Part shown: positions 1 to 5,144 of the stretch, one piece after another | Numbering within the stretch: the stretch's first letter is position 1 | Layout of the letters: the number at the start of each line of letters is the position of its first letter | Source: Candidatus Atribacteria bacterium | Lineage (GTDB): Bacteria; Atribacterota; Atribacteria; Atribacterales; Atribacteraceae | DNA length: 5,144 nt | NCBI GenBank assembly: GCA_003561145.1 | Contig: PWXL01000131.1 | Location: 1-5,144, forward strand | Direction of reading: 5' to 3' | The notes under the pieces: generated by a model | Database searches by the model: none | Seen by the model: only the letters and a program-made list of their open reading frames with translations | Told to the model about the DNA's origin: nothing | Translations under genes and position numbers: made by a program

Positions 1-6
1 AGGAGG
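1..6 (+). promoter_or_regulatory. Ribosome binding site of the alcohol dehydrogenase gene
   Basis: A full consensus Shine-Dalgarno sequence, AGGAGG, sits at the very edge of the window. It is separated by 6 bases (7-12) from the ATG at 13. This fixes the start of the first gene and suggests strong translation. The promoter or any upstream gene lies outside the window. Confidence 0.9.
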
Positions 7-12
7 CTATAC

Positions 13-1176
13 ATGGAAAATTTCGCATTTTACAATCCAACACGAGTGTATTTCGGCAAAGACGAAACAGGACGGGTGGGGAAGGAATGTGCGCAATACG
101 GGAAAAAGGTCCTGCTGACCTATGGTGGAGGCAGTATCAAAAAAAACGGCCTGTATGAACGTGTCCTCACTTTTCTCAAGAGCGAGAACATGGAAGTTTT
201 TGAACTCTCGGGTATTCAACCCAACCCCCGTATATCCAGTGTGCGCGAGGGTATAGATATCTGCAAGAAGGAAGGAATAGATATAATTTTAGCCGTAGGA
301 GGGGGAAGTGTGCTTGACGCTTCAAAAATCATGGCAGCCGGTGCCCGATACAATGGAGATCCGTGGGATTTCTTCACTAAAAAAGCGGCTCCCACACCCG
401 GCTTTCCCCTGGGCACGATTCTCACACTGGCCGCTACCGGTTCAGAAATGAACCATAACGCGGTTATTACCAACGAAGAAACCGAGGAAAAGTGGGCGGT
501 GGTCAACCCGGCCATATTCCCCACTTTCTCGATTCTCGACCCGGTCAACACCTTTTCCGTCCCTCCCGATCAAACTGTCAATGGAATATGCGATATCATG
601 GCTCATCTTTTCGAGCAGTATTTTCATAATACACCGGAATCCCCCCTCCAGGATCGAATGAACGAAGCCGTGATGACGACAATCATCGAGTACACCCCGC
701 GTGTGCTCCACAAAGGGGAGGATTACGACGCCCGGGCCGTGATCATGTGGGCGGGAACACTGGCGCTGAACCACCTCCTGGAAAGCGGGGTCAAGGATGA
801 TTGGTCAACGCATAACATCCAGCACGAGTTGAGCGCAATATACGACATTTCCCACGGAGCGGGATTAGCCATTATCTTTCCCCAGTGGATGAAATACGTT
901 ATGGATATCATCCCTCATAAGTTCGCCCGGTTCGGTAACCAGGTATGGAATCTCTCGCACGATGGGCGGACAGAGAGGGAAGCCGCACAGGCAGCTATAG
1001 ATCGAACCAAGTCCTGGTTCAAGGAAATCGGCGCGCCCGTGAGCCTGCAGGAAGTCGGTATCGGCCCTGAACGTCTGGACGAGATGGCCGAAAAAGCGGT
1101 AAGCAGGGGGCCTTTGGGTTCTGTAAAACCTCTTTACAAGGAAGATGTACTCAAAATATTACAGATGTGCTTGTGA
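13..1176 (+). CDS. Iron-containing alcohol dehydrogenase (group III, YqhD/butanol dehydrogenase type)
   Basis: A 387-residue cytoplasmic oxidoreductase that interconverts aldehydes and alcohols with NAD(P)H. Its length equals that of E. coli YqhD, a family reference. The N-terminal dinucleotide-binding half carries YGGGSIKKNG (37-46), the GGGS-x-x-D motif (96-102) and ATGSEMN (141-147). The C-terminal helical metal-binding half has the four expected ligands D194, H198, H267 and H281, at the same residue numbers as in YqhD, plus the extra conserved H271. The Gly-Gly-Ser at 39-41, where NAD-specific relatives such as FucO carry Asp, suggests NADPH preference; this is inference. The metal may be Fe or Zn. 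The start is set by AGGAGG six bases upstream. It is the first visible gene of a co-directional cluster; the next gene follows after a short gap. The substrate (butanal, other short aldehydes, detoxification) cannot be read from sequence. No gene symbol is given because bdhA and yqhD homologues are not separable here. Confidence 0.95.
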   Translation: MENFAFYNPTRVYFGKDETGRVGKECAQYGKKVLLTYGGGSIKKNGLYERVLTFLKSENMEVFELSGIQPNPRISSVREGIDICKKEGIDIILAVGGGSVLDASKIMAAGARYNGDPWDFFTKKAAPTPGFPLGTILTLAATGSEMNHNAVITNEETEEKWAVVNPAIFPTFSILDPVNTFSVPPDQTVNGICDIMAHLFEQYFHNTPESPLQDRMNEAVMTTIIEYTPRVLHKGEDYDARAVIMWAGTLALNHLLESGVKDDWSTHNIQHELSAIYDISHGAGLAIIFPQWMKYVMDIIPHKFARFGNQVWNLSHDGRTEREAAQAAIDRTKSWFKEIGAPVSLQEVGIGPERLDEMAEKAVSRGPLGSVKPLYKEDVLKILQMCL

Positions 1177-1200
1177 GAACGGATACTCAGAATAGATGAT

Positions 1201-1207
1201 GAGGCGG
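1201..1207 (+). promoter_or_regulatory. Probable ribosome binding site deciding the HD-GYP start
   Basis: GAGGCGG, with a GAGG core at 1201-1204, lies 6-9 bases before the ATG at 1214. The alternative in-frame ATG codons at 1196 and 1199 are preceded only by sequence such as GATACTCAGAAT, with no convincing Shine-Dalgarno. The GAGG would also lie inside the longer reading. This favours 1214 but does not prove it. Confidence 0.55.
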
Positions 1208-1213
1208 CAAAGT

Positions 1214-2233
1214 ATGAGCGAATGGCGGGAATTGCTCGATACAATCCCCGATAAAGATTTGAAAAAACAGGTAAAAGAGGCTCTCCTCCAGGAACACAAG
1301 AAATTCCTTGCGTTCCTGGAGGAGATGGAAGAGCTTGTTTTTATCGGGGTAAAAGGCAGTGGAGATGTCTTGTTCGTCAACAATGCATGGAAGAACCACT
1401 TCGGTAACAACCCACCCTTAAAAAACGAGCAGTTATCCCATTCTTTCAGTAATCCATGGACACCCAATGAAAAAACACATTCGCCATGCGAATGGGAAAC
1501 ACTCAACAAGGTAGATAATTTCTGGTACGAGTGCCGCGAATTTCCTCTTGTTTGGCCTGACGGTAAAAGAGCGCAGGTACTCATAGCAAAAGATATCACG
1601 GAGACAAAACGTTTAACCGTCGACCTCAAACACCATCAAGAAAGCCATGAAAAAATTGTTTTCGGTACAGTGCAAGCAATGGGAAAAATGGTTGAAATGC
1701 GGGATCCCTATACAGCGGGACACCAGAAAAGGGTTGCCCAGATAGCGAGCTTCATAGCCCGGGAAATGGGTTCGGATGAAGAAGAAGTTGATTGTCTGTA
1801 TCTGGCAAGCCTTGTGCATGATATCGGGAAAATATATATTCCTACTGAAATCCTGCTCAAACCGGCACCCCTCAGTGCCATAGAATATAGGATGATTCAA
1901 TCGCACCCGGTTGTCAGTTTTGAAATCCTCAAATCAGTGGATTTTCCCTGGCCGATAGCAAAAATCGTACGCCAACACCATGAAAGGCTTGACGGGTCAG
2001 GGTATCCTGACGGTCTGCGGGGTGAGCGGATCCTTCCCCAGGCCCGGGTTATGGCAGTAGCTGATGTGGTAGAAGCCATGCTTTCACAGAGGCCTTTTCG
2101 ACCGGAGCGGAAATACCGGGAAGTCATGGATGAAATATCCCGTAACCGGAAAAAATTATATGATCCCTCAGTTGTAGACGCGTGCTTGAAGACGATCATA
2201 GAAGATAAGATCTTATCCCTGGGGTTCGGCTGA
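1214..2233 (+). CDS. PAS domain-containing HD-GYP protein, probable cyclic-di-GMP phosphodiesterase
   Basis: A 339-residue (345 if started at 1196) soluble signalling protein with no membrane segment or signal peptide. Residues about 1-38 are charged and helical. About 39-130 look like a PAS sensor: LVFIG and a VNNAW segment, ending in the usual DITE motif (127-130). From about 150 an HD-GYP domain follows: E162-x-R-D-x-Y-T-x-GH (H170), HDIGK (H202, D203, K206), SHP (H231), HHERLDGSGYP (H255, H256, GYP 263-265) and VADVVEAM (D284). HD-GYP enzymes hydrolyse c-di-GMP to pGpG or GMP. The metal-binding set is complete, so activity is likely. Tyr166 occupies the place where the DPETG-type (trinuclear) enzymes have Glu, suggesting a two-metal centre. 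The common RPYRPALG stretch reads RPFRPERK here. There is no receiver domain, so the input is probably a ligand or redox cue sensed by the PAS domain or the N-terminus; ligand unknown. It lies 37 bases after the dehydrogenase and 41 before nadE. A strong inverted repeat covers codons 23-37. Confidence 0.92.
   Translation: MSEWRELLDTIPDKDLKKQVKEALLQEHKKFLAFLEEMEELVFIGVKGSGDVLFVNNAWKNHFGNNPPLKNEQLSHSFSNPWTPNEKTHSPCEWETLNKVDNFWYECREFPLVWPDGKRAQVLIAKDITETKRLTVDLKHHQESHEKIVFGTVQAMGKMVEMRDPYTAGHQKRVAQIASFIAREMGSDEEEVDCLYLASLVHDIGKIYIPTEILLKPAPLSAIEYRMIQSHPVVSFEILKSVDFPWPIAKIVRQHHERLDGSGYPDGLRGERILPQARVMAVADVVEAMLSQRPFRPERKYREVMDEISRNRKKLYDPSVVDACLKTIIEDKILSLGFG
1282..1325. repeat. Near-perfect inverted repeat / long hairpin inside the HD-GYP gene
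   Basis: TCTCCTCCAGGAAC (1282-1295) is the exact reverse complement of 1312-1325. Inside it, after an A1296/C1311 mismatch, CAAG (1297-1300) pairs with CTTG (1307-1310), leaving the 6-base loop AAATTC. That is 18 of 19 pairs. It is coding sequence for residues 23-37 of the HD-GYP protein (helix LLQEHKKFLAFLEE). The right arm includes GGAGGAG (1318-1324) abutting an in-frame ATG at 1325. A run of five T follows only at 1338-1342, 12 bases beyond the stem, too far for a normal intrinsic terminator. The structure is directly visible; its function is unknown. Confidence 0.85.
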
Positions 2234-2263
2234 TCCTCCGTTCTTCCTCTATTGAATGCTCCT

Positions 2264-2268
2264 GGAGG
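2264..2268 (+). promoter_or_regulatory. Ribosome binding site of nadE
   Basis: GGAGG ends 6 bases before the ATG at 2275 and fixes the nadE start. The CCTCC at 2235-2239, just after the HD-GYP stop codon, is exactly complementary and could pair with it. The stem would be only 5 bp (6 with a G-U pair) across a 24-base loop, so sequestration is a weak possibility. Confidence 0.85.
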
Positions 2269-2274
2269 TAATAT

Positions 2275-3927
2275 ATGAAAATCTCTCTGGCACAACTCAA
2301 TCCCATGGTAGGAGATCTCCGCGGCAACATGAAGAAGCTTCGGGAGACATTGGGATACTGTGCAGCCCTTGAACCTGATCTCGTGGTTTTTCCCGAACTC
2401 TTTATCACCGGCTATCCTCCCAAGGACCTTTTGGAACGCAGGTGGTTCGTTGAAAAAACAGAAAAAATTTTGCTCGAGGTGATCGAACATTCCCATTCCC
2501 TTCCGCAGACCGGTATTCTCCTGGGAGCCCCCATGGTAACCGGCAAGGCAAGTGGGAAACCCCTCTATAACGCGGCAATACTCATCCATAAGGGAAAGAT
2601 GCTATTTTCCCAATCCAAGAGCCTCTTGCCCACGTATGATGTATTCGACGAAACACGTTATTTTGAACCGGCCCCAAATGTGGCCACCTTTCCTTTTGCC
2701 GGAGAAGTACTGGGAATTTCCATATGTGAAGACGCCTGGAACCACCCTGATTTCTGGCCGACCGCCAATCCCTACCACATTGACCCATTGGACCTGCTTG
2801 CGAAAAAAGGTGCGACGGTGTTTATCAATATTTCCGCCTCACCATTCACCATGGGGAAAGAAGAGCTACGCTACCGGATGCTGTCCGATCATGCCCGCCG
2901 TCACGGAATTCCCTTTTTCTACCTCAACCAGGTAGGGGGCAATGACGAACTTGTCTTTGACGGACGCAGCCTGGCTTTTGATGCAACGGGAAGACCTGTG
3001 GCAGTATTTCCTTCCTTTCGGGAACACGTGGAAATGGTCGATACATCCGCCCCCTCCGCCATGCCCCTGTATACCCCGGAAGATCCTCTGGATACTGTGC
3101 AGCAGGCGCTTGTCCTGGGTATACGTGATTACCTGCGCAAATGCGGTTTCTCTCAAGCGGTGCTGGGACTCTCCGGTGGTATCGATTCAGCGGTTGTCTG
3201 TGTCCTGGCATGCCAGGCCCTGGGACCGGAAAACGTGCTGGGAATCACGATGCCCTCACCATATTCTTCCCCCGGGAGCGTGAGAGACACACAAATACTG
3301 ACCGACAACCTGGGAGTAGTCTGCCACACAATCCCCATAGATAATATTTTATCAAGCTACCTCTGCACACTGAAAGAACCCTTTGCCGGCCGGGAGAGTG
3401 ATGTCACGGAGGAGAATATCCAGGCCCGCATTCGGGGGAATATTCTCATGGCTTTTTCCAACAAATTTGGATACCTGGTGCTCACAACGGGGAACAAGAG
3501 CGAAATAGCGGTGGGCTATTGTACCCTCTATGGAGATATGAGCGGCGGCTTGAGTGTTCTTTCAGATGTCCCTAAAACACTTGTGTACAAACTCGCCAAC
3601 CACATCAATAAAGATCGGCCTGTAATCCCCCTCTCTATCATAAAAAAACCACCTTCTGCCGAATTACGTCCCGGCCAGACCGACCAGGATACCCTTCCAG
3701 CCTATCCCCTCCTTGACCGGATTCTTTCCTTGTATATCGAAGAAATGATCCCGGTACCCGCCATCGTAGAGCAGGGCTTTGACGCAGCGACGGTAGAGTG
3801 GGTCGTGAACGCTGTTGAACGCAGCGAATATAAACGGAAACAAGCACCACCCGGCCTCAAGGTCACCAGTAAGGCTTTTGGCATAGGACGCCGTATGCCC
3901 ATCGCAGCCCGTTCTTCTACAGATTGA
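2275..3927 (+). CDS. nadE: Glutamine-dependent NAD+ synthase
   Basis: A 550-residue two-domain enzyme, in the usual length range for bacterial glutamine-hydrolysing NadE. It catalyses the final step of NAD+ synthesis in the cytoplasm: nicotinic acid adenine dinucleotide + ATP + glutamine to NAD+. Residues 1 to about 260 are a nitrilase-fold glutaminase with the Glu-Lys-Cys triad: E41 in FPELFITGYPPKDLL, K115 in SKSLLPTY, and C151 in SICEDAW. From about 270 comes the synthetase domain, with the ATP pyrophosphatase P-loop SGGIDSA (300-306), TTGNKSE (404-410), the GYCTLYGDMSGG segment (414-425), and the C-terminal KRKQAPPGLKVTSKAFGIGRRMPIA signature. All expected catalytic parts are present, so the enzyme should use glutamine and not depend on free ammonia. 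GGAGG six bases upstream supports the start. ddl begins 12 bases after the stop, implying co-transcription. Along with the dehydrogenase and flavodoxin, it gives the cluster a redox-cofactor flavour. Confidence 0.97.
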   Translation: MKISLAQLNPMVGDLRGNMKKLRETLGYCAALEPDLVVFPELFITGYPPKDLLERRWFVEKTEKILLEVIEHSHSLPQTGILLGAPMVTGKASGKPLYNAAILIHKGKMLFSQSKSLLPTYDVFDETRYFEPAPNVATFPFAGEVLGISICEDAWNHPDFWPTANPYHIDPLDLLAKKGATVFINISASPFTMGKEELRYRMLSDHARRHGIPFFYLNQVGGNDELVFDGRSLAFDATGRPVAVFPSFREHVEMVDTSAPSAMPLYTPEDPLDTVQQALVLGIRDYLRKCGFSQAVLGLSGGIDSAVVCVLACQALGPENVLGITMPSPYSSPGSVRDTQILTDNLGVVCHTIPIDNILSSYLCTLKEPFAGRESDVTEENIQARIRGNILMAFSNKFGYLVLTTGNKSEIAVGYCTLYGDMSGGLSVLSDVPKTLVYKLANHINKDRPVIPLSIIKKPPSAELRPGQTDQDTLPAYPLLDRILSLYIEEMIPVPAIVEQGFDAATVEWVVNAVERSEYKRKQAPPGLKVTSKAFGIGRRMPIAARSSTD

Positions 3928-3933
3928 AGGGAG
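3927..3933 (+). promoter_or_regulatory. Ribosome binding site of ddl
   Basis: AAGGGAG overlaps the last base of the nadE stop codon and ends 6 bases before the ATG at 3940. The tight placement in a 12-base gap means no separate promoter or terminator fits between the two genes. Confidence 0.75.
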
Positions 3934-3939
3934 AAAAGT

Positions 3940-5043
3940 ATGAGCGCTTCGAAATTACGCCTGGCGGTTCTGTTCGGTGGACGTTCCGCCGAACACGAAG
4001 TTTCTCTTATCTCAGCACGCAACGTCTTGGAATCAATTGATACGAACCGTTACCATCTGCTGTCAATTGGTATTACCCGGGAAGGGGAGTGGTTTCTTTT
4101 ACCTGATCCGACCCCTTTTCTTTCTTCCGGAAAACTGGAAAACCTCCGCGCGAAAGGCGGGAAACCGCTGGCGCTGATCCCGGGAGCCGGGAAAAACGCC
4201 TTTATAGAGATCTCTCCTCCTCGATATCCTGTACACCCGGTGGACGTTGTGTTGCCCATCCTGCATGGACCAGGAGGAGAAGATGGAACCGTACAGGGTC
4301 TCCTGGAGACGGCACTCCTTCCCTACGTGGGAGCCGGAGTAACAGGATCAGCCATAGGAATGGATAAAGATGTCATGAAACGTCTGTTACGGGAAGGAAG
4401 CCTCCCAGTGGCTCACTTTGTTGCAGTAAGGCGGGAAGAATTCCCCCATATCAAGCTTGAAGATATCTGCGACAACCTTGACCTCCCTCTTTTCATAAAA
4501 CCCGCAAGCCTCGGTTCCTCTGTTGGGATTCACAAGGCAAACAATATAAAAGAAGTACGGATTGCTCTCGATGATGCTTTTTGCTACGATACGAAAGTAA
4601 TCATCGAGGAAGCTATCTCCGGTCGGGAAATAGAATGTTCTGTGCTGGACGGTTCTCCTCCCTCGGTTTCCCTGCCGGGTGAAATCCGTCCCCGCCACGA
4701 GTTTTATTCATATGAGGCCAAGTACCTCGACCAGGAAGGCGCCGAGCTTATTGCGCCTGCTGTACTTCCGGAAAATATACTCAAACAGGTACAAGAACTT
4801 GCGAGTCGGGCTTTCCGCGTTTTGTGCTGCGAGGGAATGGCACGGGTTGACTTTTTCATAAAAGAGAATGGAGAGGTTGTTGTGAATGAAATCAATACAA
4901 TCCCTGGTTTCACGAATATAAGCATGTATCCCCGCCTATGGAAAGAAAGCGGCGTACCTACGGCTCAATTGCTGGATCGACTGATTGATAGCGCTCTCGA
5001 GCATCACCGGGCTCGTTCATCTCTGAAGGTATCATATCAATGA
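3940..5043 (+). CDS. ddl: D-alanine--D-alanine ligase
   Basis: A 367-residue cytoplasmic ATP-grasp ligase that joins two D-alanines for the peptidoglycan precursor. Motifs in order: LFGGRSAEHEVS (11-22, E18 matching E15 of E. coli DdlB), LHGPGGEDG (108-116), the ATP-binding K187, the loop SLGSSVG (190-196, S193 matching S150), EAKY (259-262, K261 and Y262 matching K215 and Y216), ARVDFF (R302, D304), NEINTIPGFT (E317, N319). The Glu-Ser-Tyr triad is intact. Tyr at 262, where D-Ala-D-lactate ligases have Phe, predicts the ordinary D-Ala-D-Ala product and so a vancomycin-type target. At 367 residues it is longer than the roughly 306-residue DdlB and resembles the longer DdlA-like class. No mur, fts or alanine racemase gene is visible beside it, so it is not in a classical cell-wall cluster here. 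Its last bases overlap the next start codon (ATGA). Confidence 0.97.
   Translation: MSASKLRLAVLFGGRSAEHEVSLISARNVLESIDTNRYHLLSIGITREGEWFLLPDPTPFLSSGKLENLRAKGGKPLALIPGAGKNAFIEISPPRYPVHPVDVVLPILHGPGGEDGTVQGLLETALLPYVGAGVTGSAIGMDKDVMKRLLREGSLPVAHFVAVRREEFPHIKLEDICDNLDLPLFIKPASLGSSVGIHKANNIKEVRIALDDAFCYDTKVIIEEAISGREIECSVLDGSPPSVSLPGEIRPRHEFYSYEAKYLDQEGAELIAPAVLPENILKQVQELASRAFRVLCCEGMARVDFFIKENGEVVVNEINTIPGFTNISMYPRLWKESGVPTAQLLDRLIDSALEHHRARSSLKVSYQ
5025..5029 (+). promoter_or_regulatory. Likely ribosome binding site of the flavodoxin gene, inside ddl
   Basis: GAAGG within the last codons of ddl ends 10 bases before the ATG at 5040. It is weaker and further from its start than the other sites in this window. 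The ATGA overlap makes translational coupling to ddl likely. Confidence 0.5.
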
Positions 5044-5144
5044 AAACGCTTATTGTGTATCATTCAGCTCACCACGGTAACACGAAAAAAGTCGCACATC
5101 AGATAGCGGAAGTCCTTGGAGGAAAGGCTATATCCGTGAAGGAA
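5040..5144 (+). CDS. Flavodoxin family protein (5' part, cut by window edge)
   Basis: Only the first 35 codons are present and the frame is open to the end of the window. They read as a hydrophobic first strand, TLIVYHS (3-9), followed by the FMN phosphate-binding loop S-x-x-x-G-N-T (S9, G13, N14, T15), a helix (KKVAHQIAEVLG) and the start of a second strand. This is the classic N-terminus of flavodoxins and related FMN proteins, which carry electrons in the cytoplasm or act as small flavin reductases. The ATG overlaps the ddl stop codon by four bases (ATGA). Total length, partner and exact subfamily cannot be seen; WrbA-like or menaquinone-protoporphyrinogen-oxidase-like relatives share this start. 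The TxVxHSxxGNT pattern favours a short flavodoxin, with moderate certainty. Confidence 0.82.
   Translation, partial: MKTLIVYHSAHHGNTKKVAHQIAEVLGGKAISVKE

Noticed and set aside
1996..2011. Hairpin GTCAGG-GTAT-CCTGAC in the HD-GYP gene
   Set aside because: A 6-bp stem with a 4-base loop is expected about once by chance in 5 kb, and it lies over the DGSGYPDG codons with no T-run after it.
2234..2274. Possible terminator or promoter between the HD-GYP gene and nadE
   Set aside because: The 41-base gap has no GC-rich stem followed by a T-run and no convincing -35/-10 pair. It holds only a pyrimidine-rich stretch and the nadE ribosome site.
1897..2589. Long open frame on the reverse strand (230 codons) spanning the HD-GYP/nadE junction
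   Set aside because: It lies opposite two genes with intact, recognisable catalytic motifs. Its translation shows no known motif, and no good ribosome site precedes its start. It is a shadow frame.
3204..3217. Perfect 14-base palindrome CCTGGCATGCCAGG inside nadE
   Set aside because: A 14-base perfect palindrome is expected about 0.3 times by chance in a window of this size. It folds into only a 5-bp stem and lies in conserved coding sequence; no second copy is seen.
4298..4310. Inverted repeat GTCTCC-T-GGAGAC inside ddl
   Set aside because: A one-base spacer leaves only a 4-bp stem when folded, and palindromes of this size are common by chance.
3940..5043. Vancomycin-resistance type (D-Ala-D-Lac) ligase
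   Set aside because: The EAKY motif keeps Tyr262, and the Glu-Ser-Tyr set matches ordinary Ddl. No vanH/vanX-like neighbours are visible.
1..5144. CRISPR array, insertion sequence, tRNA/rRNA gene, or defence system
   Set aside because: There are no regularly spaced direct repeats, no transposase-like motifs or terminal repeats, and no cloverleaf or rRNA-like segments. Nearly every base is accounted for by the five genes.

Overview
The window is a dense stretch of bacterial protein-coding DNA. It holds four complete genes and the start of a fifth, all on the + strand, with almost no non-coding sequence. In order: an iron-containing (group III) alcohol dehydrogenase of the YqhD/BdhA type (13-1176), a PAS-HD-GYP protein that is probably a cyclic-di-GMP phosphodiesterase (1214-2233; a start at 1196 is possible), glutamine-dependent NAD+ synthase nadE (2275-3927), D-alanine--D-alanine ligase ddl (3940-5043), and the first 35 codons of a flavodoxin-family protein (5040 to the window edge). 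Gaps are 37, 41 and 12 bases, followed by a 4-base ATGA overlap. This spacing fits one co-transcribed unit that begins upstream of the window and continues past it. No promoter, terminator, RNA gene, mobile element or CRISPR array can be supported.

The organism is a bacterium with a peptidoglycan wall (ddl) and probably c-di-GMP signalling (HD-GYP). Base composition is near-balanced by eye. The group III alcohol dehydrogenase and the short-chain flavodoxin are common in fermentative anaerobes, so an anaerobic lifestyle is a reasonable inference. The phylum cannot be fixed from this sequence alone; a spirochaete, a synergistete or a clostridial-type lineage would all be compatible.

Three of the five genes share a redox-cofactor theme: NAD(P)H-dependent aldehyde/alcohol interconversion, the last step of NAD+ synthesis, and an FMN electron carrier. 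The signalling gene and the cell-wall ligase do not fit that theme in an obvious way, and the cluster may simply be a housekeeping operon of mixed content. All recognisable catalytic residues are intact, so every complete gene looks functional.

No previously undescribed multi-gene system is evident. The one structural signal the genes do not explain is a near-perfect inverted repeat at 1282-1325 (14 bp perfect, one mismatch, 4 bp more, 6-nt loop). It lies inside the 5' part of the HD-GYP gene, and its right arm contains a Shine-Dalgarno-like GGAGGAG directly before an in-frame ATG. By rough estimate it is much stronger than chance would give in a window this size.
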